Assembly (NCBI RefSeq): GCF_001682855.1
Contig: NZ_MAQW01000023.1
Location: 328,338 to 392,337 of the forward strand
Reading direction: 5' to 3'
DNA from: Bacillus sp. FJAT-27264
Lineage (GTDB): Bacteria; Bacillota; Bacilli; Paenibacillales; Paenibacillaceae
DNA length: 64,000 nucleotides
The translations under genes and the position numbers were made by a program. The notes under the pieces were generated by a model, which worked only from the letters and a program-made list of their open reading frames with translations, was not told the origin of the DNA and did no database searches. Positions within the stretch are counted from its first letter, which is position 1. Each line of letters opens with the position of its first letter. Of this stretch, positions 16,081-24,379 are shown one piece after another.

Positions 16081-17955
16081 TTACCAAGCCACAGTTACAA
16101 CCATAGCCTTGGGACTAGTGGTGTGCAGCGACGGGCTGAAGTCGCGGACATCGTCGTAGCAGAAGCCGTAGGCCAAGCGGTCGATGCTGTGATCGTGCCA
16201 GAACTTGACGTAGTCGTTGGACGGTGCGGTTTGGAAGAAATAGCTCTCATTACCCCAGTTCGCTGGATTGACATTGAGGAGCAAGCCGCGGTTGATCGCT
16301 GCGCAGAGCTGGGCTTGAATGGCCAGTTCGACGTCGGTGATGGATGTGGGCTGTCCGGCGCTTCGTTTGTCGAAGGCGCCTTTGCCTTCCAGTGCATCCG
16401 GAGTAGTTGGTTTATCAACATAGTATTGGTAAGGTGTGAAGCCACTGCCGTTATGATTATCCTTTTTGAACACGAACTTATCGGTTCCAGGCATGATATG
16501 ACCGCTGTAGGTTACCAGATTGCCACCGCCCACAGGTACAGCGAAGACAAGCTCCTGACTGCGGTAGGTGTCCCAGATGTTATTGATGTAGCTGTCAAAA
16601 AAGTGCGTGTTGTCTTCGCCGTTCACCGGATGTCCGAACGAGCTTTTGCCCGGGGCCAGAATCCGGTACTGTGAATCAGCCAGGGAACGGAATTTGGGTC
16701 CTACCTCGTTCTTGAAAGCCGTGTAGATGGCTGCACGGGATTCGGTCTCGCCGACCGTACGGTTATAGCCGTCGTGGCCGATCAGCTGCATTTTCAACGG
16801 GAATCCGAACTGATCTACTCTTGTGGTATTTCCGTGGAAGCCTTCAGGTCCCAGATTGAATTCAACGAAGTCAAAATAGATATTCTGGTTCGCATCGGTA
16901 GGAGAGTTGATATCCGGTCCCTGATAGCCCAGGCCGATGATATTTCCGGCGCCATCGAGTGCATCAACGGTACGGATCAATACCGGTTCGCCATAGCTCA
17001 CATACAGCCGTGCGGATTCGATATCCGGGACGGATACCCAGCTCACATCGCTCAGCTTGTGGAAGTAGTTGGTGTAGTAATCGTTTGTATTATTGCCGTC
17101 GTGGTTGTCTTTATAGTAGGTGTTGTCTGTACGCTTCATCTCTACTAGCTGGCCATTCACATTCACGTGAACGAATTTGCCGGTTTGATAGGATTTGCCG
17201 ACGATTTGCCAGTAAACCTGGCTGTCGGGGTATTGGCCTTTACTGTCATTTTTGATTTGCACGGTCAACCGGTTGCTGCCGACAGGCACTTCCGGGCTGC
17301 CGCCAGAATTGGAGCTGATCGTATAGGCTGCTACGGCAGCCGGGGAATCGTTGTAACCATTTTTCACAGCAATCGCCTTAAGCGTCTGACTTTGTGGCAC
17401 TTGAATTGCCCCTGTGTACAGCGCGGAGGAACGAGTTGGTGTGCTGCCGTCCGTAGTGTAATAAATGGTAGCATCCGCTGGAGTAGCAGTGATCGCTACA
17501 TTTTGTGAGGTAGCATATGTGCCTGTACCAGGGCTAAAAGTAGGTGACGTTAAGGTAGATACCGGAGTTTCTCCGCCTCCACCTTGACCAAAGGTATAGG
17601 ACACTTGCTGCGTATCTGTCGCTCCCCCGGTCGCCTCATTGAAGTAGGTGAAGGAATACTTAATCACATCATTGGCTGCGAGCGAGGCAGGGATGGTGTG
17701 TTCATATTGGCTGGTTGCGGCATTTTTGAGTACAGCGACATTCTGCTCGGGGCCAGTCTGACCGCCACTGGTAATAGTGTAGTGCACATCCAGAAATCTT
17801 AACGTCAAGCCTGTTTGGAACCAAATTTTGCCTGTGGATCCAGCCTCGCTTACACCTGCCGTGTAGTCACCCGCTGCTGAGACATTCTTTGCATGGAGCA
17901 GAGGAAGCACTACGAGCGTTATTGCCAGCCAAACTTTAAATAATTTTTTAAACAT
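16081..17955 (-). CDS. Secreted beta-1,3-glucanase, GH64, with two accessory domains
   Basis: Exported enzyme of 624 aa that should cut beta-1,3-glucan (laminarin, fungal wall) to short oligomers. Signal peptide about 1-27 (ending VSAAG). Residues about 28-123 look like a CBM56-type beta-glucan-binding module. Residues about 137-213 are a chitobiase/hexosaminidase C-terminal-type repeat (ATIYYTTDGSTPTRSS). The GH64 thaumatin-like domain runs from about 228 to the end. The catalytic pair of the family is visible: Glu365 (FDFVEFN) and Asp381 (TRVDQFGFP), 16 residues apart as in Streptomyces matensis LPHase (Glu154/Asp170). GGAGG lies before the ATG. Single gene with its own terminator. Confidence 0.93.
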   Translation of the reverse strand: MFKKLFKVWLAITLVVLPLLHAKNVSAAGDYTAGVSEAGSTGKIWFQTGLTLRFLDVHYTITSGGQTGPEQNVAVLKNAATSQYEHTIPASLAANDVIKYSFTYFNEATGGATDTQQVSYTFGQGGGGETPVSTLTSPTFSPGTGTYATSQNVAITATPADATIYYTTDGSTPTRSSALYTGAIQVPQSQTLKAIAVKNGYNDSPAAVAAYTISSNSGGSPEVPVGSNRLTVQIKNDSKGQYPDSQVYWQIVGKSYQTGKFVHVNVNGQLVEMKRTDNTYYKDNHDGNNTNDYYTNYFHKLSDVSWVSVPDIESARLYVSYGEPVLIRTVDALDGAGNIIGLGYQGPDINSPTDANQNIYFDFVEFNLGPEGFHGNTTRVDQFGFPLKMQLIGHDGYNRTVGETESRAAIYTAFKNEVGPKFRSLADSQYRILAPGKSSFGHPVNGEDNTHFFDSYINNIWDTYRSQELVFAVPVGGGNLVTYSGHIMPGTDKFVFKKDNHNGSGFTPYQYYVDKPTTPDALEGKGAFDKRSAGQPTSITDVELAIQAQLCAAINRGLLLNVNPANWGNESYFFQTAPSNDYVKFWHDHSIDRLAYGFCYDDVRDFSPSLHTTSPKAMVVTVAW

Positions 17956-18419
17956 ACGTTGCCTCCATTTCTTATTTGGGCCTTATCATGCATTTCCCAT
18001 CAGTGAACCACGTCCCTTCCCGACCAATCCCCAGAGTAAAACTTATAAGCCGAAAAGGAACGAAACAGAGTTTTGTAAATCCTTGAGAGTAATGATGGCG
18101 AAGATATTATACAACGAAAAAAACGCTTCCAAAACATTATTTTACATTTATGACCGATTTTCTTTTGCGAGAATAGTTGACTTATAACATTTTATTGTAT
18201 TTTTTACAGGATAATATTTTGAAAAATGGTTTTTTGATGTCATTTTGATTGGTTCATTTCCGATTTTGCCCATTCTATTTCACAAATCATCCATCCTCCT
18301 GGCTCAAAATCACCGTCCGAATTCATTTTTTGCCCATATCGCCAGCCCTGCATTTTCATTATTCTGTGGAAGAGATGCATCTCACCACCACCATAACCTA
18401 AAGTAGCGGAGGTCATGTA
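17956..18419. promoter_or_regulatory. Divergent promoter region, GH64 / Lpl-type operon
   Basis: A 464-bp AT-rich gap between divergent genes. A cre-like sequence (AAAACGCTTCCA at about 18119-18130) differs from the consensus at two positions. No gene and no clear hairpin is visible. Confidence 0.3.
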
Positions 18420-20054
18420 ATGAAAAAATGGTTATCTTCTGTGCTGGTCCTCATGATGCTGGGGACGTCGCTGGCCGCGTGTTCTTCTAAAGAAGAGACG
18501 GCAACGAACAGCAAGAACACAGGGTCAACGAATGATACGGAAACGAGCAATGAGGCAGTGACCTATCCCATCAAGACAGACAAGAAGCTCACCTATTGGG
18601 GAGAAATCAACGGCAACTTGATCGGGGTCGCAGCGACGCATGAGGATGTTCCTTTTTTTAGAGATTGGCAAAAGCAAACCGGGGTACCGCTTAAGTTCAC
18701 CGCTCCGCCGACCGGACAGGTAAAGGAAGCACTGAACGTGATGCTGGCTTCCGGTGATTTGCCGGATATGATTGAATACAACTTTTTGGGCGACTTCCCA
18801 GGGGGGCCTGAGAAAGCAATAAATGACGGATACATTCTGAAGCTGAACGATCTGATCGACAAGCACGCACCGAATCTGAAGAAATATCTGCAGGACAATC
18901 CAGATGTGGACAAAATGGTAAAGACCGACAGCGGCAGTTATTATGCCTTCCCGTTTGTACGGGGTGATGATTTCCTGCGAGTGTTCCAAGGACCGATTAT
19001 CCGCCAGGACTGGCTGGATGAATTAGGTCTGCCGGTACCAGAAACCATCGACGACTGGACGAAGACACTAACGGCGTTCAAAGAGAAGAAAGGCGCCAAG
19101 GCACCTTTTGCAGTCGTAAGCAAACCGCGTTTCTTCAATGAATCCGGTAACGGTGCTTTTCTGGGCGCCTTCGGCGTTACGCGTGGCTTTTACCAGGAGG
19201 ATGGCAAGATTAAGTTTGGTCCTTCTGAAAGCGGATTCAAAGAATATCTGAAGCTGTTCCGTCAATGGTATGCCGATGGCCTGATCGACAAGAACATTGC
19301 AACGGCGGACTCCAAGTCGCTCGACAGCAATATGGCCTCGGGGTCGACAGGCGCATCCGTAGGTAATGCGGGCGGAGGGATTGGCAAATGGCAGCCGCTG
19401 GTGGAGGGCAATGACCCGAAAGCTGTGCTGGTTGCCGCGCCTTATCCGGTCTTGAACAAGGGAGAAATACCGAAGTTCGGTCAAAAGCATCAGGCGTACG
19501 CTTCTGAAGGAACGGTTGCTATCTCGACTTCTGCCAAGGACCCTGTCTTGGCTGTGGAAATGCTGGATTATGGATATAGCGAGGAAGGCCGGCTGTTCTT
19601 TAACTTCGGGACGGAAGGCGTCAGCTACAACATGGAAGACGGTTATCCGAAATATACCGATCTGCTGATGAAGAATCCTGACAAGCTGGCTCCGGCACAG
19701 GCCATTTCGATGTATGCCCGCGGCAGCTATAACGGTCCATTCATTCAGGACAAACGGTATGCCGAGCAATTTTTCGCCCTGCAGACCCAACGTGATGCGG
19801 TGGGCATCTGGAAGAACACGGACGCAGCCAAATACAGCTTGCCGCCGATCACACCGACACCAGAAGAAAGCTCCGAATACGCAACGATTATGAACGATAT
19901 CAACACGCTGGTGGATGAGATGACGCTGAAGATTATTTTGGGTCAGGAGCCGGTTGATAAGTACGAAAGCTATGTGGACAAAATGAATTCGCTTCACCTG
20001 GACCGCGCTATTGCTATTCAGCAGGCCGCTCTGGATCGTTACAAAGCACGCTAA
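18420..20054 (+). CDS. Substrate-binding lipoprotein, LplA-like
   Basis: Extracellular solute-binding lipoprotein of 544 aa. Signal and lipobox MKKWLSSVLV to SLAAC, lipidated Cys21, then a Ser/Thr/Asn-rich linker. The long family 1 fold (LTYWGEINGN, FPGGPEKAINDGYILKLNDL, GPIIRQDWLDELGLPVPET) is typical of Paenibacillus LplA-like proteins. GGAGGTCATGTA precedes the ATG. It heads an operon with two LplB/LplC-type permeases and belongs to the oligosaccharide import class that usually works with plant or microbial polysaccharide breakdown products. A paralog with about 60% identity in the aligned middle is encoded at 26768-28516. Confidence 0.93.
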   Translation: MKKWLSSVLVLMMLGTSLAACSSKEETATNSKNTGSTNDTETSNEAVTYPIKTDKKLTYWGEINGNLIGVAATHEDVPFFRDWQKQTGVPLKFTAPPTGQVKEALNVMLASGDLPDMIEYNFLGDFPGGPEKAINDGYILKLNDLIDKHAPNLKKYLQDNPDVDKMVKTDSGSYYAFPFVRGDDFLRVFQGPIIRQDWLDELGLPVPETIDDWTKTLTAFKEKKGAKAPFAVVSKPRFFNESGNGAFLGAFGVTRGFYQEDGKIKFGPSESGFKEYLKLFRQWYADGLIDKNIATADSKSLDSNMASGSTGASVGNAGGGIGKWQPLVEGNDPKAVLVAAPYPVLNKGEIPKFGQKHQAYASEGTVAISTSAKDPVLAVEMLDYGYSEEGRLFFNFGTEGVSYNMEDGYPKYTDLLMKNPDKLAPAQAISMYARGSYNGPFIQDKRYAEQFFALQTQRDAVGIWKNTDAAKYSLPPITPTPEESSEYATIMNDINTLVDEMTLKIILGQEPVDKYESYVDKMNSLHLDRAIAIQQAALDRYKAR

Positions 20055-20133
20055 GGGAGGAAGACAGGAACAGAGAAGTAACGAAGTAGCGGAGAAGGCA
20101 AGGAGACGGGATGGCAGGAAGACAAGTAGACAA

Positions 20134-20164
20134 GGAGAGTAAGAGGGCACCCGCCCTCTCTCTC
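20134..20164 (+). other. Intercistronic GC-rich hairpin
   Basis: GAGGGC (20143-20148) and GCCCTC (20153-20158) form a stem with a 4-nt loop, extended by GAGAG/CTCTC. No U-run follows. It sits between the binding-protein gene and its permeases, where such stems commonly protect the upstream mRNA. Confidence 0.6.
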
Positions 20165-20191
20165 AATTTGGATTTGAGGTGAGACAACCCT

Positions 20192-21148
20192 ATGGCAAAA
20201 ACACAGACCGTACCGGGCAGCAAAACCTTCCAGCCTGCGAAGGGCACCAGCCGCTTTGCCCGGGATTTTAAACTCAACAAGTATCTTTATCTCATGATGA
20301 TTCCAGTAGTCGCGTACTATCTCATCTTTCACTATGCACCAATGTACGGGGCACTCATCGCTTTCAAGGAATATTCTCCGATGAAGGGAATTCTGGGCAG
20401 CGATTGGGTCGGACTAAAGCATTTTTATGACTTCTTCAACAGCTATTACTTCTGGCGGATTTTGAAAAATACAATCGTCATCAGCCTGTATTCGCTGATC
20501 TTTGAGTTTCCCGCACCCATCATCCTGGCGCTTCTGATCAACGAGGTACGCAGCAAATCCTTCAAGCGGGTAGCGCAGACGATTACCTATATGCCTTATT
20601 TTATTTCACTTGTCGTCATTTGCGGGATTATTACCGACTTCACGAATGCAGACGGCATTATCAACAGCTTGTTCACTTATTTTGGCTATGACGGTCAGGC
20701 TATGCTGCAAAAGCCGGAGCTGTTCCGTCCCATCTATATCCTGTCAGAGATCTGGCAGCGGATCGGCTGGGAGTCGATTATTTATATCGCCGCGCTGATG
20801 AGCATCGATGTGGAGCAATACGAAGCGGCCCGCATGGACGGCGCCAGCCGGCTCAAGCAGATGTTTTACATCACATTGCCGGGGATTCTGCCGACCATCT
20901 CCATTATGCTCATTCTGCGAATGGGGAACCTGCTCAATGTTGGCTTCGAAAAAATCATTCTGCTCTACAACCCGATCACGTACGAGACGGCCGATGTCAT
21001 ATCATCCTTTGTCTACCGTAAGGGTCTGCTTGAATTCGGCTGGAGCTACAGCTCTGCCGTAGGTTTGTTTAATTCAGTGATCAATCTGGCGCTGCTGGTT
21101 ACCGCAAATTATGTAAGCCGTAAAGTGAACAAAAACAGCTTGTGGTGA
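20192..21148 (+). CDS. ABC transporter permease, LplB-like
   Basis: Membrane permease of 318 aa with about six segments (first near residues 30-51) and the EAA-type loop VEQYEAARMDGASRLKQMFY. LplB/YteP hallmarks include KEYSPMKGILGSDWVGLKHF and ILLYNPITYETADVISSFVYR. GAGGTGAG precedes the ATG at 20192. It works with the binding protein upstream and the LplC-like permease that starts 11 nt downstream. ATP is presumably supplied by a shared ATPase encoded elsewhere. Confidence 0.95.
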   Translation: MAKTQTVPGSKTFQPAKGTSRFARDFKLNKYLYLMMIPVVAYYLIFHYAPMYGALIAFKEYSPMKGILGSDWVGLKHFYDFFNSYYFWRILKNTIVISLYSLIFEFPAPIILALLINEVRSKSFKRVAQTITYMPYFISLVVICGIITDFTNADGIINSLFTYFGYDGQAMLQKPELFRPIYILSEIWQRIGWESIIYIAALMSIDVEQYEAARMDGASRLKQMFYITLPGILPTISIMLILRMGNLLNVGFEKIILLYNPITYETADVISSFVYRKGLLEFGWSYSSAVGLFNSVINLALLVTANYVSRKVNKNSLW

Positions 21149-21158
21149 GGTGAAACCC

Positions 21159-22040
21159 ATGAAGGAAGAAAGCTCTATTTTCGATAAACTGTTCTATGCC
21201 GGCATCTATGTATTTCTGACTTTTCTTGTTGTGGTCACGCTGTACCCGCTGCTGTATGTGCTGTTCGCCTCCTTTAGCGACTCCGCGCAGCTGATGGTAC
21301 ATAAGGGGATTCTGTGGCGACCGCTTGGTATTAATTTTGATGCCTATAAAAGCGTACTGGCCAACTCCGGCATCCTGACCGGTTACCGCAATACGATGTT
21401 CATCGTGGTGGCCGGCCTTGCCGTTAACCTCGTCATGACCGCGCTGGGCGCTTATGTACTGTCCCGTAAAAACGTGCTGTGGAATAATGCCTTCATGGTG
21501 CTGATTATTTTTACGATGTTTTTTAATGGCGGATTGATTCCATTGTATCTTGTTGTCAAAGGAGTTGGACTGCTGGATTCGCTCTGGTCGACCATCATTC
21601 CTTTTGCCATCAGCACGTTCAATCTGATCATTATGCGTACAGCCTTTATGGGCATCCCCGACAGCCTGGAGGAATCGGCCAAAATCGACGGGGCGAACCA
21701 TTTCACCATCCTGTTCCGCATTATCATTCCACTCTCCATGCCGGTTATCGCCGTGATGATTCTGTATTATGCGGTGGATAAATGGAATGGCTGGTTCTAC
21801 GCCTCCGTATTTATCAAGAGCCGGGAGCTGTACCCGTTGCAGCTGGTGCTCCGTGAAATTCTGATCGCCAACTCCACGGACAGCATGTCCGCCGGGGCCA
21901 GTGCCGGAGACCGTCAGCAGATCGGCGAGACGATCAAATACGCGACGATTATGGTGGCTACAATACCGATTCTGTGTGTGTATCCGTTCGTTCAGCGCTT
22001 TTTCGTCAAGGGCGTTATGGTAGGTTCGCTGAAGGGATAA
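21159..22040 (+). CDS. ABC transporter permease, LplC-like
   Basis: Second permease of the Lpl-type system, 293 aa from the ATG at 21159. The GAGGTG site is 6 nt upstream and overlaps an in-frame GTG at 21150, which I therefore reject as start. About six membrane segments; EAA loop SLEESAKIDGANHFTILFRI; C terminus FFVKGVMVGSLKG is typical of the YtcP/LplC family. It is the last gene of the three-gene operon. No terminator is evident in the first 100 bp after it. Confidence 0.95.
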   Translation: MKEESSIFDKLFYAGIYVFLTFLVVVTLYPLLYVLFASFSDSAQLMVHKGILWRPLGINFDAYKSVLANSGILTGYRNTMFIVVAGLAVNLVMTALGAYVLSRKNVLWNNAFMVLIIFTMFFNGGLIPLYLVVKGVGLLDSLWSTIIPFAISTFNLIIMRTAFMGIPDSLEESAKIDGANHFTILFRIIIPLSMPVIAVMILYYAVDKWNGWFYASVFIKSRELYPLQLVLREILIANSTDSMSAGASAGDRQQIGETIKYATIMVATIPILCVYPFVQRFFVKGVMVGSLKG

Positions 22041-22197
22041 GTGGAGAGTGGCTGTATAAGCAGAGGCAGTGAGTTGGTGATATAAGTAGAGGCAGCAAGT
22101 TGGTGATAGCGATTGTTAATGAGCAGTAAATAGCTGGTGAATTGTCAGAGTTAACGAGTATTAAACAACCATATAAGATGAACAAAGGAAGTAATAA

Positions 22198-22345
22198 AAA
22201 GCGAGAAGGAGCGAAGGGCGGAGTTTGGAACTGTAGAAGCGAGGCGTCCGCCTGAAAGCTTACCGTAGGAAAGCTCGTACCCGGAAGCATAATCTGGAGA
22301 CAAAGTGACCGGAAGTCCAAATCTTCCACCGTAGTGAGGATTAGG
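22198..22345 (+). repeat. Composite hairpin-forming intergenic element, copy B
   Basis: Second copy of the element at 365-600: GCGAGAAGGA, GTTTGGAACTGTAG, a hairpin AGCTTACC-GTA-GGAAAGCT (about 22257-22275), GACCGGAAGTCCAAAT, and TATGTTTGGTTC just after it. Closing arms GGAGTTTGGA / TCCAAATCTTCC can pair. Sequence differences from copy A fall partly at paired positions and keep the main stems. Confidence 0.65.
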
Positions 22346-22361
22346 ACCTATGTTTGGTTCT

Positions 22362-22446
22362 CAAGCAACTCAAGTAACGTAACTCAAGTAACTCAAGTAA
22401 CTCAGGCAACTAAGGTAACTCAAGCAACTCAAGCAACTCAGGCAAT
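22362..22446. repeat. 9-bp tandem array (CAAGTAACT type)
   Basis: About nine units of CAAGYAACT with small variants (CAGGCAACT, AAGGTAACT) and one 14-bp interruption. It follows the composite element at the same place where copy A is followed by its 13-bp array. Confidence 0.85.
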
Positions 22447-22493
22447 TCAAGCCGCTTCCTGGCTACTACTTTCAAGCTGCTCCAAGTGTAAAT

Positions 22494-22681
22494 AACGGCA
22501 TTTTTGTACCTTAATTTTGTTGGAATGGATGATTTGAGCAAAATAAGTGCATTTTTGTATGTTAATTCTTCCTGATATAGTCCCGGGATGACACTTTTAA
22601 CAAAATAAGGTACAATATTGCTCTTATATCCTTAATTTTCCTCGAAACAAGAAATATAAGGTACAAAAATGCCGTTAATTT
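22494..22681. repeat. Paired inverted short repeats, copy B
   Basis: Units at 22494-22519 and 22544-22570 (GCATTTTTGTACCTTAA-like) and inverse units at 22602-22628 and 22652-22681 (ATAAGGTACAAAAATGC-like). Outer and inner pairs are complementary, with the same layout and spacing as copy A at 126-310. The remaining sequence of the 22041-22926 gap shows no gene. Confidence 0.75.
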
Positions 22682-22926
22682 GGAATGCAGAATGAAATAC
22701 CGTTGATCATCTTTATGGAGTCCAAGACAACTGTGGCCGAAAGCTCGTCTTTGCTGGAGAGCCACGGGGAACACTGTTTGAATTTTAAAATCCCTTATAT
22801 AACTAAGGTATTAAATAGTCATCTAGATAACAAGGAGTTAACGAGATATTAAAGGGCTAACGAGACATTAAAACTGCTGAGATAACAAGAATTTCTAAAA
22901 GAAAAATAGAAAGGAGCACCTCAATT

Positions 22927-24051
22927 ATGGAAACAACACAATATACGTTCGATGCCGCCGCAGTCTGGGGTAGACTGGAGCGCAAGACGACGCTTATGCT
23001 CCGCCTGATTGGCAATAAATCGCCGCATGTAGCCGGGAAAGATGGTAAGTATGACGATAAACGGATCGATTGGTGGACGTCTGGCTTCTGGCCGGGCATC
23101 CTGTGGCTAATGTATGACATGACCGGGAAAGAAGCCTACAAGGAAGCCGCCTGGAGCTGGGATGAACGGCTGGAGCGGCTCATGCTGGAGCCAAATGCCT
23201 ACGATCATGATGTGGGCTTTCAATTCTTACCCACGGCGGTGTTCAAGCATCTGCTGACCGGCGATGCGGACGGTTTGCGCCGCGGACTGTTCGCGGCGAA
23301 CTTTCTCGCCGGACGCTATAATCTGAACGGCCGGTTCATCCGGGCCTGGAACGGCGACAAGCATGGCTGGTCCATCATCGACACCTCGATGAACTTGTCG
23401 CTGCTGTTCTGGGCTTCGCAGCAGTCCGGCGATCCCCGGTTCGCGCAGATCGCCCGGTCCCATGCGGAGACCGTGCTGAAGCACTTCATCCGGGATGACG
23501 GGTCGGTGAACCACATCGTGGTGTTCGACCCGGATTCCGGCGAGCGCCTCGAAGTGCTCGGCGGGCAGGGCCATGCCCCGGATTCCGGCTGGAGCCGGGG
23601 CACGGCATGGGCGCTCTACGGCATGGCGAATACCTATCGCCACACGGGCGATGAGGTATTCCTGCATGCGGCGCGGCGAGTCGCCCATTTTTTCCTCGCG
23701 AACCTCCCGGAGGATGAGGTCGCGCACTGGGACTTCCGCGCGGCAGCGAGCCTTACCGGCGAGCCGCGCGACACCTCAGCAGCCGCCTGCGCAGCGTCGG
23801 GGCTGCTGGAGATCGCCGAGCGTCTGACACCGGCCGAAGGCCGGGTCTATCGCGCGGCGGCGGAGCGCATCCTGCAGTCGCTGGATGCGCACTACAGCAC
23901 GTGGGAGGATGACAGCCATGAGGCCATCCTCCTCCACGGCACCGGCCACAAACCGGCCGGTGATAACGTGGACGTGTCGCTAATTTATGGCGACTACTTC
24001 TTCGTGGAGGCCATCGCCAAGCTGAAGGGCTGGGAGCACCGGATTTTTTGA
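22927..24051 (+). CDS. Unsaturated uronyl hydrolase, GH88
   Basis: Cytoplasmic enzyme of 374 aa that removes the unsaturated uronic acid left at oligosaccharide ends by polysaccharide lyases. An (alpha/alpha)6-barrel with family motifs DWWTSGFWPG (49-58), HDVGF with Asp95, IDTSMNL with Asp152, GWSRGTAWALYG, DTSAAACAASGLLEIA and YGDYFFVEA. The two Asp match the essential residues of Bacillus UGL (Asp88/Asp149). AGGAGCACC precedes the ATG. The second half is markedly GC-richer than its neighbours. It lies 886 bp after the Lpl-type operon and may act on what that system imports; no lyase gene is in the window. Confidence 0.92.
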   Translation: METTQYTFDAAAVWGRLERKTTLMLRLIGNKSPHVAGKDGKYDDKRIDWWTSGFWPGILWLMYDMTGKEAYKEAAWSWDERLERLMLEPNAYDHDVGFQFLPTAVFKHLLTGDADGLRRGLFAANFLAGRYNLNGRFIRAWNGDKHGWSIIDTSMNLSLLFWASQQSGDPRFAQIARSHAETVLKHFIRDDGSVNHIVVFDPDSGERLEVLGGQGHAPDSGWSRGTAWALYGMANTYRHTGDEVFLHAARRVAHFFLANLPEDEVAHWDFRAAASLTGEPRDTSAAACAASGLLEIAERLTPAEGRVYRAAAERILQSLDAHYSTWEDDSHEAILLHGTGHKPAGDNVDVSLIYGDYFFVEAIAKLKGWEHRIF

Positions 24052-24195
24052 TAGCAGCACCAGATTTTTTGAGTTGTTGCCACCCGCACCCGCGCAGTTA
24101 CTTCTTCGTGGAGGCCATCGCCAAGCTGAAGGGTTGGAGCGCCCGATTTTTTGATAGCAGCACCGTATTTATTGAGCCGTTATCACCCCACATCC
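23995..24195. repeat. Tandem duplication of the GH88 gene end
   Basis: The last 18 or so codons and stop of the GH88 gene, with flank (23995-24094), are repeated at 24099-24195, offset 104 bp. Both share TACTTCTTCGTGGAGGCC, AAGCTGAAGGG and GATTTTTTGATAGCAGCACC. The second copy has small substitutions and no start, so it is a non-coding remnant. Confidence 0.9.
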
Positions 24196-24230
24196 TTGCA
24201 ATTACGGCTTTTTTCAGTTATTAACACCCA

Positions 24231-24280
24231 AATGACAATTACCCGAAATGGAACCTTCCACTCGGGTAATTGTCATTTTT
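24231..24280 (+). terminator. Terminator downstream of GH88
   Basis: AATGACAATTACCCGA (24231-24246) pairs perfectly with TCGGGTAATTGTCATT (24262-24277), followed by TTT. It is one of the strongest hairpins in the window. Confidence 0.93.
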
Positions 24281-24379
24281 ATCAATCCGTTTTAACTTTT
24301 TGAACATTCCCTCTGCTGAAATGATCGTTATAATAAGGATACGCCGAATCCAAATCATATCAGAAGATGAGGGGTTTTT

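Noticed and set aside
24099..24195. Second GH88-type gene
   Set aside because: Only the last codons of the upstream gene are duplicated; there is no start or catalytic part.
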